The notes under the pieces are model-generated. The model ran no database searches, was not told where the DNA came from, and saw only the letters and a program-made list of their open reading frames with translations. 64,000 nucleotides of DNA from an uncultured Bacteroidota bacterium (GTDB lineage: Bacteria; Bacteroidota; Bacteroidia; Chitinophagales; Chitinophagaceae), in assembly GCA_903865435.1 (NCBI GenBank), contig CAIPJS010000095.1, positions 1-64,000 on the forward strand, in the 5' to 3' direction. Position numbers and translations under genes: made by a program. Below, one piece after another: positions 15,039-24,277 of the stretch (positions are counted from its first letter, which is position 1; every line of letters starts with the position of its first letter).

Positions 15039-17912
15039 TTAGTTATTTAAGGCAGTATACAATCCTTCCTGAATTTTAGATCTAATGTTTAATGCATTGT
15101 AAACTTTGCTGTCCCTAGTAGGATAGACTCTATTAGACAGAAAAATAAAAAGCAGTTGTTTTTCGGGATCGGCCCAAACACAGGTACCAGTGAATCCAGT
15201 ATGGCCAAAGGTACTAGGTGAAGCGCTCAAGCAAGGATAAGGATCTTTAAGGCTTGCATTGTTTTTTTCTGGTTTATCAAAACCCAATCCACGTCGGCTA
15301 TTTTTTGTTTGATAGGAGGTAAAATTGTCCACCGTATTGGCTTGAAAATACATATTGCCTTCCCAGGTGCCTTTGTTCATTAGCATTAAATACAATTTTG
15401 CCAAATCGGTGGTATTGCTAAACAATCCTGCATGGCCAGCAATGCCGCCCATCACAGAAGCCCCTTCGTCATGTACTGCACCTTGTATTAATTCGTGACG
15501 ATAATAATTGTCTATTTCTGAAGCAGCAATTTTTTCTATACTTGTTTTTTGTAAGGGTAAGAATCCTGTTGACTGCATACCCAAGGGAGCGTATATATTT
15601 TTTGTTGCAAAGGCGTTTAAGGACATGCCCGAAACCTGTTCAACAATGGCCCCTAAAAAAATAAAATCATTGTCACTGTATACATATTTGCCAGCAGCAG
15701 TTACAGGGCTCTCAAGAATTTTGTTATGAATGCTATCTATCCAACTGTCAATTAAATATTTGGAAGGGGTGATCATTTGATGATGGGTATTGTCGGCTAC
15801 TTTGCTGACCAAGCCCGGTTTAAATTGACCTTCTTTGTCTAATAAAAATTCATAAAATTTGATATACGGAAAAAGTCCAGCTTGGTGTAATAATAAATCT
15901 TTTAAAGTTATTTTTTCTTTGGCATTGCCCTTTACCCAAGGCAAATAATCGCCAATGGTTTTATTGATGTCTACTTTGCCTTCTTCGACCAATTTCATTA
16001 TTGAAACTGTGGTAGCACTTATCTTAGTCATCGATGCCAAATCATATACAGTTTCTAGATCCACTGCTGGAGAGCCCTCTCCAGCAAGATGTCCATAGGC
16101 TTTGTTAAAAATAATTTTATTGTTTTTGGCTACTAAAACTTGACAACCTGGAATTGCTTTTTTTTCAATAGCATCCAATACAATCGAATCAATGAAAACT
16201 AATTTTTGTGCTGCTGGGTTGAGTTCGTCTTTAACAATAGTTGTATTAAATTTAAATGCTACACCATACAATAAGCTATCACTTACGTTTACAGGCAATT
16301 GACCGGTAGCTTGAACTTTTCCTTCCAACCATTGCATGGCAGCAGCTTGTGTGTAATTATTGTCTTCATATGCAAATAAAATATTATCAATATTTTTAAA
16401 ATTGGCAACTGCATAGGGGTTGCCAAATATCAAACGAATCCAATGATTGGCTTGCGTTTCATTCAATAAGCGTATGATAGAATTTGGAATTTCAAAATGA
16501 TTGGCAGGTCTTCTACTATAATTGTGTAGACCAACAATTACTTGATCAAAAAGACTTAAGCTTATTTTTAAATTTTCTACATCATCACTATCCTTCGCAT
16601 TCACATAAAAGACCTTTACTTGATACTTTTCTTCCAAAGCTTTTGTAATATAATTTGGCAGTGATTGGTTTAAGGCTAAGTAGGCAATTTTTTTATTTGG
16701 ATTCAGATAAGGAAGTTTTATGTTGGCTTTGACAAAAGTGAGCGATTGCAAGGCCATCTGCGTTTTAATGCTGCCTACCGATTTATTTAAATCTGCAAGA
16801 ATGTTGGTCGTATCTATTGGTGTAATTTGACTCAATCCATATTTGTATTTGGCAGCTAATACTTTTTTCACACGCAATTGAATGTCTTTTTTACTTAATC
16901 TGCCTTCACGAATCGCGCTTCTTATTTTTTTTATAGATTGCTCAATATCCCCGGGCAAACAAAGCATGTCGTTGCCTGCTAAAAGTGCTTGCACATTGGC
17001 TTCTCCTTCTGGAAAATAATTGCTGATGGCTTTCATGTCCAAGGCATCTGTCACGGCAAGTCCAGTAAATCCCAGTTCTTTTTTTAGTAAATCATTGATG
17101 GTTTTGCCTGATAAAGAAGTAGGGGTTTTTGGTGTGCTGTCAATGCTTGGTACTGATAAATGTGCTACCATTACCGATCCTACACCCGCTGCAATCAATG
17201 CGCGAAAAGGTGCTAGTTCTAAGGAATCTAATGCAGCCCTTGATTTAATAATTACGGGCAAATCAAAATGCGAATCAACTGCCACATCACCATGGCCAGG
17301 AAAATGTTTGGCAGTTGCCATCACATTATTGTCTTGCAGTCCTTTCATATAGGCAATACCATGTTGAATGACTCTTTCTTTATTTTGACCAAAGCTGCGG
17401 TCATTGATTACTGGATTGGAAGGATTGTTGTTGATATCAATATCTGGTGCGTAATTTATTTGAATCCCTAATCTTTTACACTGTGCGGCAACGGCTACGC
17501 CCATTTGATAAATTAAATCTGAAGAAGGAATGGCACCTAAAGAAAGTTGTCTTGGAAACATGTCTACACTGTCTAAACGCATGCCCACCCCCCATTCTGC
17601 ATCCATTGCAATAAACAGGGGCGTTTTTGCAATAGACTGATAAAAATTGGTTTGAACAGCTTCTCTAATGGGGCCACCTTGAAAAAAGCACAATCCACCT
17701 ACATTGAATTTTTTTATGATTTCGCTAAGTGTATCTCTTTTTTTTGCATCCCAATTGCTGTGTGCTCTTACCACCATCAACTGTGCAATTTTTTCATTCA
17801 AGGATAAAGCGGCATATTGTTTTCGCACCCATTTTTTTTCTGCCTTAGTTTGAGTCATCCCTTGAATAACTAGGAAACATATTACACAAACTAGTAAAAT
17901 TAATTTTCTCAT
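15039..17912 (-). CDS. Fusion of GH3 beta-N-acetylglucosaminidase and serine beta-lactamase-like domain
   Basis: Envelope enzyme of 957 aa with a signal peptide (to IQGMTQ). The N-terminal half is a NagZ-type GH3 domain with MDAEWGVGMRLD, KHFPGHGDVAVDSH (the His-Asp dyad loop) and the nucleophile region VTDALDMKAI. A GH3 C-terminal-like linker follows. The last ~380 residues are a class C/AmpH-type serine hydrolase with SMTK (SxxK), YSDND (Tyr-x-Asn-like) and HTGFTG (HTG, the KTG equivalent). Likely role: peptidoglycan fragment trimming, with glucosaminidase and peptidase or esterase activity in one chain. Such fusions occur across Bacteroidota. It is followed after 1 base by the PorZ-like gene. 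Confidence 0.92.
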   Translation of the reverse strand: MRKLILLVCVICFLVIQGMTQTKAEKKWVRKQYAALSLNEKIAQLMVVRAHSNWDAKKRDTLSEIIKKFNVGGLCFFQGGPIREAVQTNFYQSIAKTPLFIAMDAEWGVGMRLDSVDMFPRQLSLGAIPSSDLIYQMGVAVAAQCKRLGIQINYAPDIDINNNPSNPVINDRSFGQNKERVIQHGIAYMKGLQDNNVMATAKHFPGHGDVAVDSHFDLPVIIKSRAALDSLELAPFRALIAAGVGSVMVAHLSVPSIDSTPKTPTSLSGKTINDLLKKELGFTGLAVTDALDMKAISNYFPEGEANVQALLAGNDMLCLPGDIEQSIKKIRSAIREGRLSKKDIQLRVKKVLAAKYKYGLSQITPIDTTNILADLNKSVGSIKTQMALQSLTFVKANIKLPYLNPNKKIAYLALNQSLPNYITKALEEKYQVKVFYVNAKDSDDVENLKISLSLFDQVIVGLHNYSRRPANHFEIPNSIIRLLNETQANHWIRLIFGNPYAVANFKNIDNILFAYEDNNYTQAAAMQWLEGKVQATGQLPVNVSDSLLYGVAFKFNTTIVKDELNPAAQKLVFIDSIVLDAIEKKAIPGCQVLVAKNNKIIFNKAYGHLAGEGSPAVDLETVYDLASMTKISATTVSIMKLVEEGKVDINKTIGDYLPWVKGNAKEKITLKDLLLHQAGLFPYIKFYEFLLDKEGQFKPGLVSKVADNTHHQMITPSKYLIDSWIDSIHNKILESPVTAAGKYVYSDNDFIFLGAIVEQVSGMSLNAFATKNIYAPLGMQSTGFLPLQKTSIEKIAASEIDNYYRHELIQGAVHDEGASVMGGIAGHAGLFSNTTDLAKLYLMLMNKGTWEGNMYFQANTVDNFTSYQTKNSRRGLGFDKPEKNNASLKDPYPCLSASPSTFGHTGFTGTCVWADPEKQLLFIFLSNRVYPTRDSKVYNALNIRSKIQEGLYTALNN

Positions 17913-17970
17913 TTTTTTGATTTAAGCAATTCTATGAAATAGCAATTAGCGACTATTGCAATTTAAGCAT

Positions 17971-18005
17971 AAAAAAAAACTTACCCTAAGTTGCGTAAGT
18001 TTTTT
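17971..18005 (-). terminator. Intrinsic terminator after the DUF5606 gene
   Basis: Read on the minus strand, ACTTAC (18000-17995) pairs with GTAAGT (17984-17979), extended by A-T pairs on both sides, and runs into nine T residues. It separates the DUF5606 gene from the GH3 fusion gene. Confidence 0.8.
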
Positions 18006-18049
18006 ATATAAGAAAGTGGGGTTGTTTAAAGGAGTGTTACTCTATCATC

Positions 18050-18071
18050 AGCAAAGGCCTATGCCTTTGCT
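18050..18071. other. Perfect 9-bp hairpin across the DUF5606 stop codon
   Basis: AGCAAAGGC (18050-18058) and GCCTTTGCT (18063-18071) flank a 4-base loop that holds part of the stop codon. No T run follows on either strand, so it is not a standard terminator. It may protect the 3' end or act together with the terminator 45 bases downstream. Confidence 0.55.
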
Positions 18072-18472
18072 TCTTCATCATCTTCCACTTCTGGAAGGGT
18101 TGGGGTTACTTCATGTTTTTGCAATTGTGCAAACCATTTGATCATCTTTTTCATATCGCTAGGATAAACACGGTCAAAATCCATATTGGCATATACTTTC
18201 TTAAAATAGGCTTGAACCAATTTAGGATCCTTATCATTGGGTAAGGCTTCTTTTGATTTTCCCATAGCAATGAAAACCTCAGCTAAAAATACGTTTTCTC
18301 GGGTAGTGAATACTTCGATGCTCTCTAAATGTGAGAACTGATGGGCCCTAGAACTAATAAATTGCGTACTATCATTTTCTAAAGATTTGGCAATGGCGCC
18401 ATCGCTTTTGCTGGTTAATAATTCAAATAATCCAGACTTGCCAGACACGGAGATCAATTTACTGTATTCCAT
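18059..18472 (-). CDS. DUF5606 family protein
   Basis: A 137-aa cytosolic protein matching, by eye, the Bacteroidota-only DUF5606 family: the N-terminal block KLISVSGKSGLFELL, a small beta domain to about residue 60 (ESIEVFTTRENVFLAEVF), then a helical part with VYPSDMKKMIKWFAQL and an acidic tail. Function unknown in the family. No signal peptide or membrane segment. The gene is alone, divergent from the aminotransferase and bounded by a terminator. Confidence 0.8.
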   Translation of the reverse strand: MEYSKLISVSGKSGLFELLTSKSDGAIAKSLENDSTQFISSRAHQFSHLESIEVFTTRENVFLAEVFIAMGKSKEALPNDKDPKLVQAYFKKVYANMDFDRVYPSDMKKMIKWFAQLQKHEVTPTLPEVEDDEEAKA

Positions 18473-18538
18473 AAGTTCACTAAGGTTTTTTACGGCCGCA
18501 AATTACTGAAAAACACCCAATTTTCGTTTTTTAAACTA

Positions 18539-18546
18539 CCTTTGTT
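18539..18546 (+). promoter_or_regulatory. -7 box of the aminotransferase-rpoN run
   Basis: TACCTTTG is an exact TAnnTTTG match 20 bases before the ATG at 18567. No TTTG is seen at the -33 position. It could drive the four-gene run 18567-24277. Confidence 0.5.
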
Positions 18547-18566
18547 TATCATTAAAAAGCAAGGTT

Positions 18567-19766
18567 ATGCCAGGATTTGAATTTTTTGGAGCGGAAGAAA
18601 AAAAAGAAGTAAATGACGTACTAGACACGGGCATTTTAATGCGTTATGGATTTGATGGCCCTCGTAAAGGGATCTGGAAATCAAAAGAGCTAGAGAAAGC
18701 CATTTGTGCTCAATTTGGCACTTCCTATGCGCAGTTAACATCAAGCGGTACGGCTGCCCTAACTACTGCTATGGCAGCTATGGGGATTGGTGCTGGAGAT
18801 GAAGTGATTATGCCGGCATTTACCTTTGTAGCAAGTTTTGAAGCAGTTCTGAGTGTAGGTGCTGTGCCAATTTTAGTAGACATTGACAGTTCACTTACCT
18901 TATCACCTGCAGCTGTAAAAGCAGCCATCACACCTAAAACGAAGTGCGTGATGCCGGTGCATATGTGCGGCAGCATGGCAGATTTGGATGCTTTGCAAGC
19001 AATCTGTAAAGAACATAAATTAATCTTATTAGAAGATGCTTGTCAAAGTATTGGCGGCACTTATAAAGGAAAAGCTTTGGGCACGATTGGTCATGCAGGC
19101 ACTTTTTCTTTTGATTTTGTAAAAACAATTACATGTGGAGAAGGAGGCGTGGTGATGACAAATGATGCAGAGGTATACACCAAGGCAGATGCGTATACCG
19201 ATCATGGACATGATCATTTAGGCGTAGATAGAGGTGCCGACTTGCATCCCTTCTTAGGTTATAATTTTAGAATAAGTGAATTGCATGCCGCAGTGGGCTT
19301 GGCGCAAATTAGAAAACTAGACCAATTTTTATTAATTCAAAAAAAGAATCAATCTATTTTAAAATCTTATGTAGCGCAAGTACCCGGAATCGAATTTAGA
19401 ACTGTTCCAGATCCTGTTGGAGACAGTGGTAGTTTTTTAAGTTGGTTTTTACCATCTCAAGAAGCTGCCGACAAAGTGATACTTGCGTTTAAAGAAGTAG
19501 GTATTTTGCCAGGTAATTTTTATTGGTATGCGAACAATTGGCATTACATCAAAAAATGGATGCATCTTAAAAATGTACAAAGTTTGAATCAACTCAATGA
19601 GGCGCAACAAAAAGCATTGCAACAATTGAACCATACTACTTTTGAAAAGAGTGATGCCATCATGAGTAGATGTATTTCTACTGCTATTAGTTTAACTTGG
19701 ACCGAGGATCAAGTGCATGAAAAAGGAGCCTTATTTTTAGCTACATTACTTAAAGCACTTTCTTAA
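18567..19766 (+). CDS. DegT/DnrJ/EryC1/StrS aminotransferase, KdnA-like
   Basis: PLP-dependent sugar aminotransferase, 399 aa. It shows TSSGTAALTTAM (phosphate-binding), PAFTFVAS, EDACQSIG (Asp157 for the pyridine nitrogen, Gln160) and SFDFVKTITCGEGG, where Lys186 should bind PLP. The N-terminus MPGFEFFGAEEKKEVNDVLD followed by RYGFD, and DHGHDHLGVDRG later, resemble what I recall of KdnA, the enzyme that makes 8-amino-3,8-dideoxy-octulosonate (Kdo8N) for LPS. The partner oxidase KdnB (iron alcohol dehydrogenase) is not in the window, so the exact substrate is unproven. It could also serve O-antigen amino sugar synthesis. rpoN starts 12 bases downstream. Confidence 0.85.
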   Translation: MPGFEFFGAEEKKEVNDVLDTGILMRYGFDGPRKGIWKSKELEKAICAQFGTSYAQLTSSGTAALTTAMAAMGIGAGDEVIMPAFTFVASFEAVLSVGAVPILVDIDSSLTLSPAAVKAAITPKTKCVMPVHMCGSMADLDALQAICKEHKLILLEDACQSIGGTYKGKALGTIGHAGTFSFDFVKTITCGEGGVVMTNDAEVYTKADAYTDHGHDHLGVDRGADLHPFLGYNFRISELHAAVGLAQIRKLDQFLLIQKKNQSILKSYVAQVPGIEFRTVPDPVGDSGSFLSWFLPSQEAADKVILAFKEVGILPGNFYWYANNWHYIKKWMHLKNVQSLNQLNEAQQKALQQLNHTTFEKSDAIMSRCISTAISLTWTEDQVHEKGALFLATLLKALS

Positions 19767-19778
19767 AAGTAATCGTCT

Positions 19779-21284
19779 ATGTCATTAGGGCAATCCTTGC
19801 AACAAAGACAATTACAAAGGTTGTCGCCGCAGCAAATACAACTGATGAAGTTGTTGCAAGTACCTACTGCTCAAATTGAACAAAGAATCAAAGAAGAACT
19901 AGAAGAAAATCCAGCATTGGAAATGAATGCAGATTTATTAGAAGGGGATATGGAAAAGTCGGTAGAAGAAATGAATGATGATTTGTTAGATGGCAATGCA
20001 GAAGAGGAAGAAGCGATTCCCGTGGATGAATTTGAGATGAGCAATGAAGAATTAAGCAATTATGATTTTGAAGATGATGGAGATATTGCGAATTATAAAA
20101 CCAAGGATGATTATTACCCCGAGCTTGACAATGACAAAGTAATTCCCATTAAAGCGGAATTAAGTTTACACGAAATTTTAATGGATCAATTGAGCATGTT
20201 GGCTTTGGAAGAACATGCCTACAAAATTGCAGAACAAATTATTGGCAGCTTGGATGATGATGGCTATTTAAGAAGAGCCTTACAATCTATTGCAGATGAT
20301 CTTGCTTTTAAACAAAGTATGACAGTTGAAGTAAATGAAGTAGAGGCCCTTTTATTAAAAATACAGCAATTTGATCCACCTGGTATTGGTGCCAGAAATT
20401 TACAAGAATGTTTGTTGCTGCAATTGAAAAGAAAAAAAGAAGAAGCAGATGTGGATACCGTTTTGGCCATTACGGTGATTGAAAAATATTTTGAAGAGTT
20501 TACACGTAAACATTACGATAAGATTCAGAAAAGCTTGCACCTAGATGATGCACAAATTAAAAAAGTATTGCATCAAATTGTTTCTTTGAATCCTAAGCCA
20601 GGCGCTGAGACAGGCCATATGAGCGAAGCCGATAAATACATCATCCCTGATTTTACAGTCTTAATTAACAATACAAAATTAGAATTAATTTTAAATAGTC
20701 GCAATGCACCACCCTTGGTTATTAGCGACGATTATAAATTGATGTTAAAGGAATATGACAGGGGCAATAAGCAAGACAAAGCGCAGAAGGAAGCTGTGTT
20801 TTTTTTAAAGCAAAAAATAGATGCTGCCAAATGGTTCATTGAAATGATTTTGCAAAGACAACAAACCTTGTTAAAAACAATGAATGCCATTTTAATACAT
20901 CAAGATGCTTTTTTTATGAGTGGGGATACCACCAAATTAAAGCCAATGATCTTAAAAGATATTGCAGAAAAAACAAATTTAGATGTCTCAACCGTGAGCA
21001 GAGTAGCAAATAGCAAATATGTTCAAACTGAATTTGGCACTTTTCTTTTGAAATATTTTTTTAGTGAATCATTGACCACGGATTCTGGCGAAGAGGTAAG
21101 CACCAAAGAGGTCAAAGCCATTTTAGAGGAATTGTTAGAATCAGAAAACAAGCACAAGCCTTTGAGTGATGATGAATTGACCGAACAGTTACAAGAAAAA
21201 GGGTACAATATTGCAAGAAGGACAGTGGCCAAGTATCGAGAACAATTAAACATTCCTGTGGCAAGATTAAGAAAAGAACTATAG
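19779..21284 (+). CDS. rpoN: RNA polymerase sigma-54 factor
   Basis: Alternative sigma factor that needs AAA+ activators and recognises GG-N10-GC promoters. At 501 aa it has the Gln-rich region I (QSLQQRQLQRLSPQQIQLMKLLQ), an acidic region II (about 50-120), the core-binding domain (about 120-290), an HTH segment (ISKIAE-like KDIAEKTNLDVSTVSRVAN) and the RpoN box ARRTVAKYRE near the C-terminus. It lies between an aminotransferase and two membrane-protein genes with gaps of 12 and 19 bases. No bacterial enhancer-binding protein is in the window. Confidence 0.97.
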   Translation: MSLGQSLQQRQLQRLSPQQIQLMKLLQVPTAQIEQRIKEELEENPALEMNADLLEGDMEKSVEEMNDDLLDGNAEEEEAIPVDEFEMSNEELSNYDFEDDGDIANYKTKDDYYPELDNDKVIPIKAELSLHEILMDQLSMLALEEHAYKIAEQIIGSLDDDGYLRRALQSIADDLAFKQSMTVEVNEVEALLLKIQQFDPPGIGARNLQECLLLQLKRKKEEADVDTVLAITVIEKYFEEFTRKHYDKIQKSLHLDDAQIKKVLHQIVSLNPKPGAETGHMSEADKYIIPDFTVLINNTKLELILNSRNAPPLVISDDYKLMLKEYDRGNKQDKAQKEAVFFLKQKIDAAKWFIEMILQRQQTLLKTMNAILIHQDAFFMSGDTTKLKPMILKDIAEKTNLDVSTVSRVANSKYVQTEFGTFLLKYFFSESLTTDSGEEVSTKEVKAILEELLESENKHKPLSDDELTEQLQEKGYNIARRTVAKYREQLNIPVARLRKEL

Positions 21285-21303
21285 CCAAATTTTAAAACAA
21301 AAC

Positions 21304-21942
21304 ATGCAGCAAGCTCATTCCAAACCAATACAATACATGGCCAATACAATTTCCTATGTATTTCATCCTTTGTTTGTGCCCACTTATTTTTTTCTCTATT
21401 TAATGAATTTGGTTCCTTATGAATTTGCAAGCATTACCGATTGGCAATTAAAACTTAAATTATTTAGTGTCTTTTGGTTGACTGCATTTTTCCCAGCATT
21501 CGCTGTTTTTCTTTTGTGGCGCTTAAAGTTTAGTGACAGTATATTCTTACGCACGCAAAAAGAAAGAATTATTCCCTATGTAATTGTCATGTTTTTTTAT
21601 TGGTGGATGTATTATTTAAGCAGAAATTTTACTGATCAGCCCTTGGCTTTAAAATATTTTTATTTTGGAATTTTTATCGCCAGTGCCATTGGGCTCACTG
21701 TTAATAATTTTATGAAAGTAAGTTTACATGCCATGGGCATTAGCGGCTTACTTATGGCTGTTATTTTGGTAGGCTTTTATGCACCAGTAAATAATTTGTC
21801 ATGGATCATCATGGCACTTGTCATTGCGGCATTGGTAATGAGCGCAAGAATGATCGTGAGTGATCATACTAAAAATGAATTAGTGGTTGGTTTTGTAATA
21901 GGTTTGATTACACAAATAGCTGCTTTTATGTGGGTCGTATAA
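21304..21942 (+). CDS. PAP2-like integral membrane protein
   Basis: A 212-aa protein with about six membrane segments. Spacing and motifs recall PAP2/phosphatidate phosphatase-like proteins: KERIIP (compare KxxxxxxRP), KVSLHAMGISG (compare PSGH) and SARMIVSDHTKNELVVG (compare SRxxxxxHxxxD), but several catalytic positions differ. It may be a lipid phosphatase, an undecaprenyl-phosphate recycling enzyme or a non-catalytic relative; I cannot decide. It is 19 bases after rpoN and 16 before the RND/MMPL gene, so probably co-transcribed. Confidence 0.75.
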   Translation: MQQAHSKPIQYMANTISYVFHPLFVPTYFFLYLMNLVPYEFASITDWQLKLKLFSVFWLTAFFPAFAVFLLWRLKFSDSIFLRTQKERIIPYVIVMFFYWWMYYLSRNFTDQPLALKYFYFGIFIASAIGLTVNNFMKVSLHAMGISGLLMAVILVGFYAPVNNLSWIIMALVIAALVMSARMIVSDHTKNELVVGFVIGLITQIAAFMWVV

Positions 21943-21958
21943 TTTAAATGAAAAATGT

Positions 21959-24277
21959 ATGTGGCAAAATCTAGGCCAATTTATTGTTAGAAACAAAGTC
22001 GCTTCCTTGGTGGTATTAGGTTTATGCACCTTGGTAATGGGCTATTTTGCGATACAAATAAAATTGAGTTATGAGTTTACCAAAGCCATTCCCGAAGACA
22101 ACCCTAAGTTTATTATTTATAAAAATTTTGTAAATAAGTTTGGCGTAGATGGTACTACAGTGGTGGTTGGATTTCAAACCGACAGCATGTATACCAAATC
22201 TGTTTTTAATGCAGTTTATAATTTGCATCAATCTCTAAAACAAATTCCAGGTACCACAGAAGTATTGAGCATGCCTTTTGCTTATACCATTGTAAAAGAC
22301 AGCGTACAATCTAAATTTATTCCTAAAAGAATTTTCAACGCGCCCTATGACAATGATTCTATTTTATTAAAAAACAAATTAACATTAGAACAACTTCCTT
22401 TTTATAAAAACTTATTGTACAATCCCAATACGCATGCATACATCATGGCCATTAGTTTTAAACCCGATTCCATAAACAGTGCTGCTAGATCCCATATGAT
22501 GACATCGCTTCAAAATAAGTTAGACGCCTTTGCAAAACAAACGGGTTTAGTGGTACATATAAGTGGCCTGCCTTATATTAGAACCATCTTAGCGGATAGA
22601 ATTAAAAAAGAAATGCTTTGGTTTTTGATTGGCTCTTTATTATTGTCTGCAATTACATTGATTTTATTTTTTAGATCTGTTTCGGCTACACTATTGAGTT
22701 TGGCAGTTGTTGTGATGGGTGTTATTTGGAGTTTTGGCACTATGGTATTGATGGGTCAAAAAATTACATTATTAACCGCACTCATTCCTCCATTGATTGT
22801 AGTGATAGGTATTCCCAACTGCATCTATTTTTTAAACAAGTATCATACGGCTTACAAAGAGACAAAGAGTAAAGAAAAAGCCATTGTACAAATGGTGGGT
22901 AGAATGGGTATTGTTACTTTGTTTTGTAATATTACAGCTGCTATTGGGTTTTTTGTTTTTGCTTTTACCAAAAGCCCTTTGTTGAAAGAGTTTGGTTGGG
23001 TATCAGGCATCAATATCATGGCTTTGTTTTTTATCAGCTTATTTTTCATACCTCCGGTTTTAACTTATTTGCAAGCACCTCAACCCAAGCATGTCCAATA
23101 CCTTGAAAATAAATATTTAGAAAGCATTTTAGCTAAAATCGAAAAATGGACTTTTCATCATACCCGTTGGGTTTTTGGCATTACGATGGTTTTAATTGTA
23201 TTTGCAGTAATGGGTTTGATGCGTATTAAAAAAGAAGCTTTTATCGTGGATGATCTGCCAAAGAAAGACCAACTGTATACCGATTTAAAATGGTTTGAAC
23301 AAGAAGGCGGTGGGGTAATGCCATTAGAAATTATTGTAAATACTAAAAAGAAAAATGGATTAATTAAAAGCATACATCCATTGGAAGCGATTGAAGCTTT
23401 GCATGTTTATTTGAATCAACAACCTGAACTAGGGAAGCCTATTGGATTGTTAGATGGAATAAAATTTGCCAAGCAAGCTTTTTATGATGGAGACAGTATG
23501 GCTTATACCGTTCCTACAGCTACTGAAATGGCTTTTATTGGGCCTTACTTGCAATCCAATCAGCCTTCCAGTGGTTCCGTCACTGGGCCTGCTCAATTGT
23601 TGAGTAAGTTTGTAGATAAAGATAAAAGTCAGACGAGGGTTAGTGTGAATATGAAAGATATTGGGAGTGCAGCGTTGCCCAATTTTTTAAGAAGATTAGA
23701 CAGCGCTACTAAAACCATTTTTGACAGCAGTAAATACAATATTCAAATTACAGGAAGTAGTGTTACTTTTTTAGAAGGAAGTAATTTTATCATTCGAGGA
23801 TTGGGCGAATCTATCTTTTGGGCATTTTTATTAATTGCGCTTTGTATGTTCTTTTTATTTAGATCCTTTCCTGTATTGATGTGTTCTTTATTGCCCAATG
23901 TCGTCCCCTTATTACTTACAGCAGGCATCATGGGCTGGATAGGAGTTTCTTTAAAACCATCTACTGTATTGGTTTTTAGCGTGGCTTTAGGAATCGCAAT
24001 AGATGTTACCATTCGCTTTCTAATCAATTACAAACAAGAATTACCCCATTTAAATAACAATGTGCAAGCTACATTGGTGCAAACCATTAAGCATACTGGA
24101 ATTAGTATTTTGTATACATCTATGGTGTTGGTGGCTGGATTTGTAATTTTTTGTTTTAGTGATTTTGGCGGTACAAAAGCTTTGGGTTGGCTCACTTCCC
24201 TAACTTTAGTAGTCAGCACCTTCACCAATTTGATTTTGTTGCCAGCACTCATAAAAACATTTATCAAACAACAGTAA
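21959..24277 (+). CDS. RND/MMPL-superfamily exporter
   Basis: A 772-aa inner-membrane protein with the two-repeat RND layout: TM1 (about 14-32), a large periplasmic loop (33-215), TM2-6 with a sterol-sensing-like segment (IPPLIVVIGIPNCIYFLNKY), TM7, a second loop (about 415-615) and TM8-12 (VFSVALGIAIDVTIRFLINY). Such proteins (HAE3/MMPL group) export hydrophobic compounds or lipids in Bacteroidota. No membrane-fusion or outer-membrane partner is adjacent. Its TAA abuts the opposing gene's stop with no spacer (TAATTA, 24275-24280). Confidence 0.9.
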   Translation: MWQNLGQFIVRNKVASLVVLGLCTLVMGYFAIQIKLSYEFTKAIPEDNPKFIIYKNFVNKFGVDGTTVVVGFQTDSMYTKSVFNAVYNLHQSLKQIPGTTEVLSMPFAYTIVKDSVQSKFIPKRIFNAPYDNDSILLKNKLTLEQLPFYKNLLYNPNTHAYIMAISFKPDSINSAARSHMMTSLQNKLDAFAKQTGLVVHISGLPYIRTILADRIKKEMLWFLIGSLLLSAITLILFFRSVSATLLSLAVVVMGVIWSFGTMVLMGQKITLLTALIPPLIVVIGIPNCIYFLNKYHTAYKETKSKEKAIVQMVGRMGIVTLFCNITAAIGFFVFAFTKSPLLKEFGWVSGINIMALFFISLFFIPPVLTYLQAPQPKHVQYLENKYLESILAKIEKWTFHHTRWVFGITMVLIVFAVMGLMRIKKEAFIVDDLPKKDQLYTDLKWFEQEGGGVMPLEIIVNTKKKNGLIKSIHPLEAIEALHVYLNQQPELGKPIGLLDGIKFAKQAFYDGDSMAYTVPTATEMAFIGPYLQSNQPSSGSVTGPAQLLSKFVDKDKSQTRVSVNMKDIGSAALPNFLRRLDSATKTIFDSSKYNIQITGSSVTFLEGSNFIIRGLGESIFWAFLLIALCMFFLFRSFPVLMCSLLPNVVPLLLTAGIMGWIGVSLKPSTVLVFSVALGIAIDVTIRFLINYKQELPHLNNNVQATLVQTIKHTGISILYTSMVLVAGFVIFCFSDFGGTKALGWLTSLTLVVSTFTNLILLPALIKTFIKQQ

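Noticed and set aside
23743-24267. Long minus-strand open frames inside the RND/MMPL exporter gene
   Set aside because: They mirror membrane-helix codons of the real gene and have no start signals or family features.
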